The translations under genes and the position numbers were made by a program. Source: Thermoproteota archaeon (GTDB lineage Archaea > Thermoproteota > Thermoprotei_A > Sulfolobales > Desulfurococcaceae). From it: a stretch of DNA of 47,807 nucleotides. Each line of letters starts with the position of its first letter. Position 1 is the first letter of the stretch. The stretch covers positions 1 through 47,807 of the forward strand of contig JAUQPA010000006.1 in the NCBI GenBank assembly GCA_030550615.1, given 5' to 3'. The notes below the pieces were generated by a model, which saw only the letters and a program-made list of their open reading frames with translations, was not told the DNA's origin and made no database searches. Shown here in pieces: positions 18,447 to 26,370 of this stretch.

Positions 18447-19630
18447 GATTTATCATCGGGATAATATATTATTCCTTCATTTTTTAACTTAGCTATCTCA
18501 TCGTCATTGTATCCCAGTTCCTTTAATATCTCAACGGTATGTTCTCCTAGTAGTGGAGGATGCCTCTCGCTATTAAACTTGGTTCCATTAACAACTACAG
18601 GTTCGCTTAGTAAAGATATTCTTCCTAGCTTTGGGTGAACCTGTTGTTTAATTATATTCTCGGATCGCACGTATGGATCTTCAAATACTTCATCTACGTC
18701 ATAAACGGGTGAAGCCGGCACACCTCGTTCTTCGAGAAGTTTAATCCAGTGATCCCTTGGCTTCTTATTAAATATTTCCTGTAGAATTGTAACGAGTTCA
18801 TCTCTATTCACTACTCTGTCCGCGTTGGTTCTGAACCTTGGATCATCGGCGAGATCTAACCTGCCAATAGCTTCACATAATAGTTTCCATAATCTATCAT
18901 TTGCTGCTGCAACAATAAACCATTTGCCATCAGAGTCCCTGAAAGCTTGGTAAGGCACCATGGATGGATGTGCATGACCCATTCTCCTCGGCTTTAGTCC
19001 TGTTGTTAAATAAATCACGGGCACATAACACATGGAAAATATTGCGGCATCATACATAGGTACTTCTATTTTGACAGGTCTAATTCCCGCATGAAGAGCT
19101 GCCAGCGAGTATATTACTGCCATCATCCCGGTTATCACATCAAATAAGGCAAAACTCACTCTTACTGGGGGGTCTCCGTCTTTACCAGTTGTTAGCATTA
19201 GACCGGACATCGCCTGAATAATGATATCGTATGCTGTTCTATGTTCATAAATACTTCCTTGTCTGAATCCCTTTATGCTTACATATATTATGTTGGGATT
19301 AACTTTAACTAAGCTTTCATAATCTACACCTAGTTTCTCGGGGATCCCGGGTTTAAAATTCTCGAAAACTAATTGAGATTTCTCAGCGAGCTTGTATAGT
19401 ATTTCTCTTCCTTTTTCCGTCTTGAGGTTTATAACAATGCTTCTCTTGCCTCTATTAATGGATAAGTAATATGCGCTTTCTCCATTGATATACGGTGCCC
19501 AGGTTCTTGTCTCATCTCCGTGAGGTGCTTCCACTTTGATAACATCTGCTCCTAGATCAGCCAAGATCATTGTTGCAAAAGGTCCGGCCAGTGTGTGACT
19601 TAGATCAAGTACTCTGATACCTTTCAGCAA
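18443..19630 (-). CDS. CaiB/BaiF-family (class III) CoA-transferase
   Basis: 395 residues from TTG 19630, preceded by AGGTG seven bases upstream. Class III CoA-transferases move CoA between carboxylic acids. Seen: VLDLSHTLAGPFATMILADLGADVIKVE split as the usual N-terminal signature (residues 7-34), NRGKRSIVINLKTEKG near residue 59, the catalytic aspartate D164 in FALFDVITG, and the C-terminal RHPPLLGEHTVEILKELGY. The donor and acceptor acids cannot be told. Four-base overlap with the GGT-like gene implies a joint pathway. Confidence 0.88.
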   Translation of the reverse strand: MLKGIRVLDLSHTLAGPFATMILADLGADVIKVEAPHGDETRTWAPYINGESAYYLSINRGKRSIVINLKTEKGREILYKLAEKSQLVFENFKPGIPEKLGVDYESLVKVNPNIIYVSIKGFRQGSIYEHRTAYDIIIQAMSGLMLTTGKDGDPPVRVSFALFDVITGMMAVIYSLAALHAGIRPVKIEVPMYDAAIFSMCYVPVIYLTTGLKPRRMGHAHPSMVPYQAFRDSDGKWFIVAAANDRLWKLLCEAIGRLDLADDPRFRTNADRVVNRDELVTILQEIFNKKPRDHWIKLLEERGVPASPVYDVDEVFEDPYVRSENIIKQQVHPKLGRISLLSEPVVVNGTKFNSERHPPLLGEHTVEILKELGYNDDEIAKLKNEGIIYYPDDKS

Positions 19631-19934
19631 AGTTCTGCACCTTTTCTATTAAATCAACTAATGTCTATAAATTCTCCGAATTAGAGATTTTCTGAAAACA
19701 CAGCATTATTTATCGAGAGGAACAATACTTGGTTCAACATGGTTCTTTGTAATAGAGATTCGCAATGCTTCGATGAAGAAGAGAGCAAAGCGTAGATCTT
19801 CATAAAAATTTCTCATCTTGTTTTAAATTTAATGAAATTCAATTTTCCACTAAAGTCCCGGTATTACGATGACCCTCCTTTAAAAGCGTTTGCTATTGGC
19901 ATTAATTTGTTGGAACGGTGGTAGAGGGGACAAT
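19631..19934. promoter_or_regulatory. Divergent intergenic region between the CoA-transferase and cdvB
   Basis: 304 bases with no gene. For cdvB, TTTAAAA at 19879-19885 is a good TATA box, placing the start near 19908. For the leftward CoA-transferase an ATTTATAG element lies about 25-35 bases before its SD. No CdvA-like frame fits here (CdvA is over 200 residues). A purine-rich stretch (19778-19800) has no assigned role. Confidence 0.5.
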
Positions 19935-20939
19935 ATGCCTACAACGGTATCAACGAGTAGCATTTTCGGTAAATTCACATCTATCTTTAAATCAAAAGAT
20001 CCACTTAAACGCGAAATAATTCAATCAGCTAGTATTCTTGATCGAATGCTCAGAAGCCTTGAGTTCTCGAGGAAAAACCTTGAAACAGCTATTGAAGAGC
20101 ATAAGAAGAAGCTTAAACTTCAAAGTGGAGATGATGAAATGGCTAGAATTATAGACGAAGAGATAAGGAATATTCACGGCTACATATCCATAATAAACAA
20201 AACAATATATGATCTCGCAAGGGTAAAATATAGATTGGAGACACTATTCTATGTTGAGGAACCATTAAAGGTCCTACCTGAAATAATAGAAGAATTAAGA
20301 GCAGTAGAGCCAGTTATAGAGAAAATAAACCCACAGTTAATTAATCACATTAAATCACTTGAGCAAAAGGTTGCTAGCATAATGACTCTCTCATCGTCTT
20401 ATATACCTGGTTACACAGCGGGTTTCAATACCAGAGTATCTGATAGAACAAGTCAAGCAAACATGCTAAGTGAACAATCCATGGAAACGCAACGAGTAGT
20501 GCTACCCGATAAGAAAAAGGAAAAAACACCGCCTCAAATGCTCGATCAAAGGCTAGTTCAAAGAGATGCAGGTTTGATTCAACAAAATAATAATCAGTTG
20601 AATGCAGAAACTAAACCTGCAGTAACGAAGCCAACCCGTATTCACACTGAAAATACTAATTCAGTAAGCAATGAGATTCCCGTTTCGAAAGGAAATGAAC
20701 AGGTTAAAGAACTCGTCTCCTCCATACATGATGTTAATGTAAATCCAAGTACAAATACAGCTGTAACAAACATTCCCCTTAACATTGTTGAGCAATGGAT
20801 ATTAGAGGAGCTGAAGATAACAGGTGGTATAATAGACTTAAAGTTATTTGAAACAAAATATGGAGTGTCGAGAAACGTTGTTTTAGAAGCCCTTAGTTCC
20901 TTGGAATCGAAGAACCTTATAAGAATTAGAAGAAAATAG
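19935..20939 (+). CDS. cdvB: ESCRT-III-like cell division protein CdvB
   Basis: 334 residues from ATG 19935, chosen because GAGGGG lies five bases upstream; in-frame TTG 19890 adds 15 unlikely residues. CdvB polymerises on the membrane at the division site. Residues 20-150 are the charged helical ESCRT-III core (for example LRSLEFSRKNLETAIEEHKK and LARVKYRLETLFYVEEPLKV). Then comes a disordered linker with KKKEKTPPQMLDQRLV, a candidate proline-containing MIM2 motif that binds the MIT domain of CdvC. The last 55 residues are a winged helix (IVEQWILEELKITGGIIDL), which in Sulfolobus CdvB contacts CdvA (established knowledge). cdvC follows 37 bases on. Confidence 0.92.
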   Translation: MPTTVSTSSIFGKFTSIFKSKDPLKREIIQSASILDRMLRSLEFSRKNLETAIEEHKKKLKLQSGDDEMARIIDEEIRNIHGYISIINKTIYDLARVKYRLETLFYVEEPLKVLPEIIEELRAVEPVIEKINPQLINHIKSLEQKVASIMTLSSSYIPGYTAGFNTRVSDRTSQANMLSEQSMETQRVVLPDKKKEKTPPQMLDQRLVQRDAGLIQQNNNQLNAETKPAVTKPTRIHTENTNSVSNEIPVSKGNEQVKELVSSIHDVNVNPSTNTAVTNIPLNIVEQWILEELKITGGIIDLKLFETKYGVSRNVVLEALSSLESKNLIRIRRK

Positions 20940-20976
20940 CAAATATTAATTAAATCTATGCGTTAGGGGTGTTTAG

Positions 20977-22140
20977 GTGAGCATGTATCATTTAGCCGAT
21001 CAAGGCATCGAATACGCTCAAAAAGCTATCTCCGCTGATAGAGCAGGTGATTATGAAAATGCGATAAAATACTATAAGATCGCCGTTGACTTCTTATCAA
21101 AATACCTTGTTTTATACCCGGATACTCCTTTAGCAGATTTCTACAAGGAGCTTATTTCGAAGTATAAGAATAGAATCTCGGTCTTAGAGAAAATGATGGT
21201 GGAAAAATCACGAGTTGAAGCATCTCCCAGCACGTCGACAAGTAATCAAATAGATGCATCGATCTTCGAGGTGTTAAAACCAGAACAAAGAGCGAAAAAA
21301 ACTTTTAATGACCTAGTGGATCTAGAGAGCGTTAAAAGAGCGCTCAAGAGGTCAGTAATATATCCTGTTAAGGATCCATCATTATATCCGCTGGGATGGC
21401 CTAAAGGCATTCTTCTTTTTGGCCCCCCTGGATGTGGTAAAACCGAGATCACGTTGGCGTTAGCAAATGAAATAAACGCCGTATTATTGAATGTGAGCCC
21501 CGCTAATATAATGAGTAAGTGGCTTGGGGACACCGAGAAGAATGTAAAAGCATTGTTTAATATTGCAAGAGAATACGCTATGAAAGGGCAGCCAACAATA
21601 ATATTTATTGACGAAGTAGACGCGCTGTTTCAACAATATAGCGTTGAAATTGGAGGAGAAAAACGAGCCAGAAACCAGTTCTTGATTGAAATGGATGGAT
21701 TAGCTAGTAAAGAGCACGCAAAAATACCTTTATTCGTGATTGGCGCAACGAATAAACCGTGGAATCTCGACATAGGATTTATAAGGAGATTCGAGCGAAG
21801 AATATATGTTCCTCCGCCTACTCGAGAAGTGCGTAAATTGTTATTCGAGCACTACACCAGTAAACTCGCTAATACTTTCCAACTTGAACAAATAGACTAC
21901 GATAAATTAGCGGATCTAACTGAAGGCTACAGTTCATCTGATATCGTCTCGATAGTTAAAGAGGTTCAAAACAACATAGTAGAGGAGATCAACGAAAGAA
22001 ATCTTAAGCCAGCCGATAGAAAGGTAAGAACAGAGGACTTCATAGAAGTAATAAAGAAGCATAAGCCAAGTATTGATCAAAGGCTTTTAGATGTATATAA
22101 AGAGTGGAACAAGCAATATGGAACATATAGCGAGGATTGA
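20977..22140 (+). CDS. cdvC: Vps4-like AAA ATPase CdvC
   Basis: 387 residues from GTG 20977 with AGGGGTG five bases upstream (ATG 20983 is a weaker alternative). CdvC disassembles ESCRT-III polymers using ATP during division. Residues 1-72 form a MIT domain (GIEYAQKAISADRAGDYENA), which binds CdvB. The AAA core has Walker A GPPGCGKT at 149-156, Walker B IIFIDEVD at 208-215 and a pore-loop segment SKWLGDTEKN near residue 180. An arginine-finger region is RRFERRIYVPPPTREVR. A C-terminal Vps4-type helix completes it. Operon with cdvB; cdvA is not in this window. Confidence 0.94.
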   Translation: MSMYHLADQGIEYAQKAISADRAGDYENAIKYYKIAVDFLSKYLVLYPDTPLADFYKELISKYKNRISVLEKMMVEKSRVEASPSTSTSNQIDASIFEVLKPEQRAKKTFNDLVDLESVKRALKRSVIYPVKDPSLYPLGWPKGILLFGPPGCGKTEITLALANEINAVLLNVSPANIMSKWLGDTEKNVKALFNIAREYAMKGQPTIIFIDEVDALFQQYSVEIGGEKRARNQFLIEMDGLASKEHAKIPLFVIGATNKPWNLDIGFIRRFERRIYVPPPTREVRKLLFEHYTSKLANTFQLEQIDYDKLADLTEGYSSSDIVSIVKEVQNNIVEEINERNLKPADRKVRTEDFIEVIKKHKPSIDQRLLDVYKEWNKQYGTYSED

Positions 22141-22267
22141 TGAAAAACACCTCTATCAACCACATGAAGTACGCTTTAAATATATAGTATATATTTTAAA
22201 TTTTAATTAAATCGCAATACTTGTCCATCATGCACATTATTTTAAGCATGAAAAATACAAATATTAC

Positions 22268-22329
22268 ATGAATGATGAGAGTCATGCCTATTGACTCGGT
22301 GAAATCAAACCCTGGGGTAGCTGATCATT
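22268..22329 (+). ncRNA. Candidate box C/D guide sRNA
   Basis: Box C ATGATGA at 22272-22278, a 12-base guide GAGTCATGCCTA, D'-like TTGA at 22291-22294, a degenerate C' (GTGAAAT, 22299-22305), a second guide CAAACCCTGGGGTAG, and box D CTGA at 22321-22324. The span and spacing fit archaeal C/D sRNAs (about 55 nt), and the flanks AATGA/TCATT can pair as a terminal stem. The D guide can pair over 11 positions (one wobble) with CUACCCCGGGG, which I recall as the 23S rRNA segment just before the peptidyl-transferase GAUAACAGG sequence. C' and D' are imperfect. It lies between cdvC and cren7. Confidence 0.4.
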
Positions 22330-22722
22330 TTTAAATCAGCTTGAATTATTCACGAGCTATTTCGCTTCATGATCGCTGGAATTAGCGTGCTGGGGGGACT
22401 CCCAAGAACAATCCTCGTCCATCTACTACTATCCATCTTTTTGATCGAATAGTCATGGGCACTTTGGTTCAAAGAACCTAATTACGAAGCTAATATGTTG
22501 ATTTATCAAAATAGCTTTACTATTGCAATCCGGTATGCTGATTATGCGTTTTATTCATCATTGTTTTCTTTATTTTCCATAACTCCATAACATAGTTATT
22601 TCCCACGGGTTATGAATATTGAACTCGCATAAGCATTAATTAATTAAGAATCTAAAACTTTTCAATTGTTAAATACATTTTTAAAAATCATTACAGTCTT
22701 TAAAAAGGAATAAAACATAAAG

Positions 22723-22761
22723 TATTTAAAACCATAACAGCATTATATGTTAAATGGTGAG
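22723..22761 (+). promoter_or_regulatory. Promoter and SD of cren7
   Basis: TATTTAAA at 22723-22730 is about 26 bases before 22753. Transcription starting there gives a leader of roughly 14 bases containing GGTGAG (22756-22761), five bases before the ATG at 22767. Confidence 0.6.
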
Positions 22762-22766
22762 TTACC

Positions 22767-22952
22767 ATGCCCTGCACTCAAAAAGTCAAAGTGAAAACAC
22801 CTGGCGGCAAAGAACTAGAACTTGTTCCAATAAAAGTGTGGCAACTAGCTCCAGCGGGCAGAAAAGGTGTTAAAATAGGATTATTCCAGGATCCAGAGAC
22901 GGGCAGATACTTCAGAGTAAAGGTGCCGGATGATTACCCTGTTTGTGGTTAG
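22767..22952 (+). CDS. cren7: Chromatin protein Cren7
   Basis: 61 residues. Cren7 is the small DNA-bending chromatin protein conserved in Crenarchaeota, an SH3-like beta barrel binding the minor groove without sequence specificity. The sequence closely follows the family along its length: [38 protein letters not shown] and a final KVPDDYPV. Lysines in these stretches are methylated in Sulfolobus (known). The two cysteines (C3, C60) are not a family requirement. It stands alone with its own promoter and a T-rich terminator region. Confidence 0.96.
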   Translation: MPCTQKVKVKTPGGKELELVPIKVWQLAPAGRKGVKIGLFQDPETGRYFRVKVPDDYPVCG

Positions 22953-22975
22953 AACAACAAGTACTTTTCTAAGTG

Positions 22976-23005
22976 TTTTTAATTATTTAGAATTTTTTTG
23001 TTTTT
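22976..23005 (+). terminator. T-rich terminator downstream of cren7
   Basis: Three T runs (22976-22980, 22993-22999, 23001-23005) start 23 bases after the cren7 stop. Oligo-T tracts are the usual archaeal intrinsic termination signal. The opposing glucan phosphorylase ends at 23067. Confidence 0.5.
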
Positions 23006-23066
23006 AACGAAATTTGAATTCCATAACTTAAAATGTATGTCATATTTCCGAACTTTATTAGTTACG

Positions 23067-24599
23067 TTAGCTATTTTTTGATGTTAAGTAATATTGTTTT
23101 AGAACGTTTCTTATGTCTACTTTCAACGGGGTGTTTCTCCACGCGTTGACAGATATTTCCCAGTATTTTTCTCCGTTCGAGTAGTATAGGTCTATTATCT
23201 TGAACAATTTTTCTTTGAATTCCATATACTCTTTTTCATCTATTTCTTTTGCCCGCGGATCTTCATAGATGTTTATGAAATCACGTATGTCTGAACCGAA
23301 TAGCCAGCCGTTTACATTATCTTCAACGAGTTCTAGTACCCCTCCATCTCTACTTGAAAGTACTGGTACACCATTTACAAGCGCTTTCATGTAGCTTGTT
23401 CCGCATGCTTCCCATCCGCTGAATGGTGTGAATAACCATAAGTCAGAACTTTTGACCAGTATTTTGGCTACGTCAAGATCGTAATCAGGTATGTATACTA
23501 CATTTCTTAATTTCAAATTAAGTTCTCTGAACCACCTTAAGTACCGTATTCCATCAACGTCTTTGGGGTGAGGTTTACCAGCCAGAACATAGATTACGTC
23601 AAGATCCGGGTTTTCCTCAATGAATCTTGCAATGAAGTATGGTCTCTTGTATTTCGATAATCTTCTGGACCAAGTAATTACCATTTTATTTTCGACACTT
23701 ACCTCGGGCTTGTATTTCCTTAGTAATGCATCTAGCTCTTTCTTTGCTTTTCTTCTAGCTTCTTCGAGAATGGCTTTGTTTACTTCGCCTTTTCTCCACG
23801 CATTTAAGAGTAAAGGATCCATCCACCTTTCTAAATATATTCCGTTTGTTATTGACCTTAATTTGCCTTTTACTTCGGGAAAGATCCTCGGAATTATATC
23901 GCTCTGCTTTCGAGAAACAACTATTACTTCCTTGAGTTTTTTAACAGCCTCACTAGTTATATTAATTAATCCTTTCGGAACACTAGCTCCTAGTTCTCTC
24001 TCAAGGAACTCGCTGGGATAAACAGGGTGCCCCCATGGACCCGGAGTGTGTAGAATTATCCTTGCTTTATCAACTATGTCAAGTATGTATAGTATTAACG
24101 CAGTGTAGGATTCCTCGAGGTCGATTACATGTACATTCTCCAAGCCAATGTTTTTAACTAAGTATTCAGCACTTGCTTTAGCTAGAAGAATGTATTTGAG
24201 ATATTTTTCTTCATCATTATCCTCTACGTAAACTCTATTAGTTAGTTTACGAGCCCACTCAGGGCAGGTGGCTTCAAATAAGATAGCTTTTGCTGTTTTA
24301 TACGTGTAGATCCATGGCCTTACGTAGACGTTGGAATTTTTTAGCGTAATCACGATTTCTCTATCCGGCTTTAGTTTATTATAGAACTCTGGGTCTTGTA
24401 CTTCCTCTTCGAATGCCATCTCGTTATTCTTCATGTTGACTTTCGTGTATCCATGAGTGTAGAAAAGACTCAGTACGGTGTAATCTAGGCCCATATCTCC
24501 TGCGGCGTAGAATTTATCTCCCTCTAAAACACCAAGTCCACCAGCATATGTCCGTGATTTTTCCAATGCGATTTCAGGGGTAATGCTGACAATAACCAT
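23067..24599 (-). CDS. glgP: Alpha-glucan phosphorylase (glycogen phosphorylase family, short form)
   Basis: 510 residues from ATG 24599, with AGGTGGT just upstream. Releases glucose-1-phosphate from alpha-glucans. Family signs: YAGGLGVLEGDKFYAAGDMG near residue 18, ITNGIYLERWMDP near residue 248, TWSRRLSKYKRPYFIARF near residue 308, LAGKPHPKD near residue 338, then GWEACGTSYMKALVNG near residue 405. In the last, the MK lysine aligns with the pyridoxal-phosphate-binding lysine of the family. Many phosphorylases are 700-850 residues, so this is a compact form. It could also be a GT35/GT4-like glucosyltransferase of related fold. Monocistronic between cren7 and the DUF4910 gene. Confidence 0.82.
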   Translation of the reverse strand: MVIVSITPEIALEKSRTYAGGLGVLEGDKFYAAGDMGLDYTVLSLFYTHGYTKVNMKNNEMAFEEEVQDPEFYNKLKPDREIVITLKNSNVYVRPWIYTYKTAKAILFEATCPEWARKLTNRVYVEDNDEEKYLKYILLAKASAEYLVKNIGLENVHVIDLEESYTALILYILDIVDKARIILHTPGPWGHPVYPSEFLERELGASVPKGLINITSEAVKKLKEVIVVSRKQSDIIPRIFPEVKGKLRSITNGIYLERWMDPLLLNAWRKGEVNKAILEEARRKAKKELDALLRKYKPEVSVENKMVITWSRRLSKYKRPYFIARFIEENPDLDVIYVLAGKPHPKDVDGIRYLRWFRELNLKLRNVVYIPDYDLDVAKILVKSSDLWLFTPFSGWEACGTSYMKALVNGVPVLSSRDGGVLELVEDNVNGWLFGSDIRDFINIYEDPRAKEIDEKEYMEFKEKLFKIIDLYYSNGEKYWEISVNAWRNTPLKVDIRNVLKQYYLTSKNS

Positions 24600-24705
24600 G
24601 ATACCACCTAGACTACTTGTAGTTTAATGTAGCTGGCAAGAATTAAATACCATTTAATACACATGCATCAAATAAACACTAGTAGCGCGTTTAGTTATAC
24701 ATTAG

Positions 24706-24739
24706 TTTATAACTCTGTTAATGTTATCACTTATAGGTG
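24706..24739 (+). promoter_or_regulatory. TATA box and SD of the DUF4910-type gene
   Basis: TTTATAA at 24706-24712 predicts a start near 24735. AGGTG at 24735-24739 precedes GTG 24745. This argues against the in-frame ATG at 24721, which would lie upstream of the transcript. Confidence 0.5.
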
Positions 24740-24744
24740 TCCCC

Positions 24745-26364
24745 GTGAGTAAATTAAATCAATTGGTTGAACAATATAAACGTGTTCCATTAGTAGGTAT
24801 GGGAAGGGATTTATTGAGGAAAATAACTAACTATCATAGAATTCAAGGTAGTATGGAGCTTGAGAACGCTATACGTGAAATAAATAATATCTTCATGGAA
24901 AAGGGTTTTGAAACGCGATTATTTGAAATACCTACTAGTATCATTAAAGGGTTCATGGAGATTCCCGCCTCGTGGAATGTAAAAAAAGGGGTTGTTGAGT
25001 TTAACGCAGAAGATGGTTTCAGGAAAAGGTTTGACTACTTAGATCACCCTACTTTAATTGCAGCTCACTCTCCACCTGGAGAGGGATGTAGTGAGGTAAA
25101 GGTATGCAAGGATGTTTCAAATTGTGATGGTGAAGCAGTAATATTAGAAGCTCCCGCATTTGTTGCTTACAAAGAAATCGACGCCGATCTTATTATTCTA
25201 TACGATAGCAAGCGTTATCCTGAAGCAGTGCCGTACACGGGGCTATTCATCGGTATGAACGATGTGAAGAAAACGAGCGTTGTAAATATTCCATATAGTC
25301 TTGCTTTAGAGTTAATGTCGAGGATTTCAAGAGGACGTAAGGTCGTGGCTTGTTGGAAAATAGAAACAGAGTTTTCAACTAGTTCAATGCATGGGTTACT
25401 AGCATATAAAGGAGAAGATCCCGGGGTACTCTACGTTAGTCACATATGCCACCCTAAGCCGGGTGCACATGACAATGCTAGTGGTGTAGTAGCTAACGTA
25501 TTGGTCTCCGAGCTCGCCGAGAATTCCTCTAATAAATTCCCACACGCTCATCTTTTTATTCCAGAATACTCTGGCACCATATTTGCGGACAGAGTTTTAC
25601 CGTGGGTACCTAAAGCTGTTATAAACTTAGACATGGTTGGTTCAAAACAATGGATTACTGATTCTACATTGAATATCGTAAATACACCATTATTTATTCA
25701 TTCTACGGCTTTACCTCGTGTTTACTTAGCGATTAAACTTGTATTTGATGAAGCAAGTTCTTTTGGTGGATTTAAACTACCTTCATTAAGATATTCAATA
25801 TCACCGTATACCGCAGGTAGTGATCATGATGTAACAGTTCTATGGGGATTAGATAGCGTCATGCTGAATGAATGGCCAAGTAAGTACTATCATACCGATA
25901 GAGACGATATTGATACTATTTCATTGACGCAAATAGCAAATACTTCAGTAGCATCAACGCTGGCTGGCTACTTGATATCGATTGAACACGAGAAGGAAGA
26001 AACCGAGAAAAGATTCATTGAATACCTTAAAGCATGGTACTCTATAGAGGCGTTGAAAACAGGTATTGATACATCTAGGTTAAGTAAGGTCCTGGAATCT
26101 AGATTAATACCGCATTTCTCCCCCAACGTTACTCCTGTCTCACTACGTTACTTATACAGAGAACTTGGTTTAGAAAAATACAATAAGCTTAGAAACATAA
26201 AAGGAGCGCATTCCTTCATCACAGTATATGCTCCACTAGCGCACCTACACGGTATTAAAGACTACATTGAAATATTTCAGGTTGAAAATTTACTGCACTG
26301 GACCAGCGAGGAGAAACAAGTAATATTGGAGGCAGTAGATATTATTAAAGAAAAACTTGGGTGA
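24745..26364 (+). CDS. DUF4910/aminopeptidase-like zinc peptidase (M28-type fold)
   Basis: 539 residues from GTG 24745; ATG 24721 adds eight residues but lacks promoter and SD support. Probable zinc-dependent exopeptidase or amidohydrolase in the cytoplasm. Metal-site candidates seen: SHICHPKPGAHDNASG (near residue 233, H and D ligands), FIPEYSG (near residue 281), SDHDVTVLW and YHTDRDDID (near residues 370-395). No signal peptide. The C-terminal 120 residues may be a winged-helix domain, as in the DUF4910 architecture. Related genes occur in carbohydrate or surface-glycan loci in other organisms. No such neighbours are evident here. Its stop (TGA 26362-26364) overlaps the SD of pheT. Confidence 0.72.
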   Translation: MSKLNQLVEQYKRVPLVGMGRDLLRKITNYHRIQGSMELENAIREINNIFMEKGFETRLFEIPTSIIKGFMEIPASWNVKKGVVEFNAEDGFRKRFDYLDHPTLIAAHSPPGEGCSEVKVCKDVSNCDGEAVILEAPAFVAYKEIDADLIILYDSKRYPEAVPYTGLFIGMNDVKKTSVVNIPYSLALELMSRISRGRKVVACWKIETEFSTSSMHGLLAYKGEDPGVLYVSHICHPKPGAHDNASGVVANVLVSELAENSSNKFPHAHLFIPEYSGTIFADRVLPWVPKAVINLDMVGSKQWITDSTLNIVNTPLFIHSTALPRVYLAIKLVFDEASSFGGFKLPSLRYSISPYTAGSDHDVTVLWGLDSVMLNEWPSKYYHTDRDDIDTISLTQIANTSVASTLAGYLISIEHEKEETEKRFIEYLKAWYSIEALKTGIDTSRLSKVLESRLIPHFSPNVTPVSLRYLYRELGLEKYNKLRNIKGAHSFITVYAPLAHLHGIKDYIEIFQVENLLHWTSEEKQVILEAVDIIKEKLG

Positions 26365-26370
26365 ATTAAA

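Larger units (their letters stand above)
22141..22766. other. Long gene-poor spacer upstream of cren7
   Basis: 626 bases with no convincing protein gene on either strand. It is AT-rich at both ends and less so in the middle (22290-22470). It contains the box C/D sRNA candidate (22268-22329), a perfect 7-bp inverted repeat AGCTGAT/ATCAGCT (22319-22325 and 22335-22341), a G-run at 22393-22398 and the cren7 promoter. The remaining 22345-22680 holds nothing I can identify. Confidence 0.6.

Noticed and set aside
22319-22341. Inverted repeat AGCTGAT/ATCAGCT as a terminator of cdvC
   Set aside because: It lies 180 bases after the cdvC stop and has no following T run; it overlaps box D of the sRNA candidate instead.
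22345-22440. Short minus-strand frame reading SRWTRIVLGSPPSTLIPAIM in the spacer before cren7
   Set aside because: Only 28 codons, no SD, no neighbouring genes on that strand; kept only as part of the unexplained spacer.
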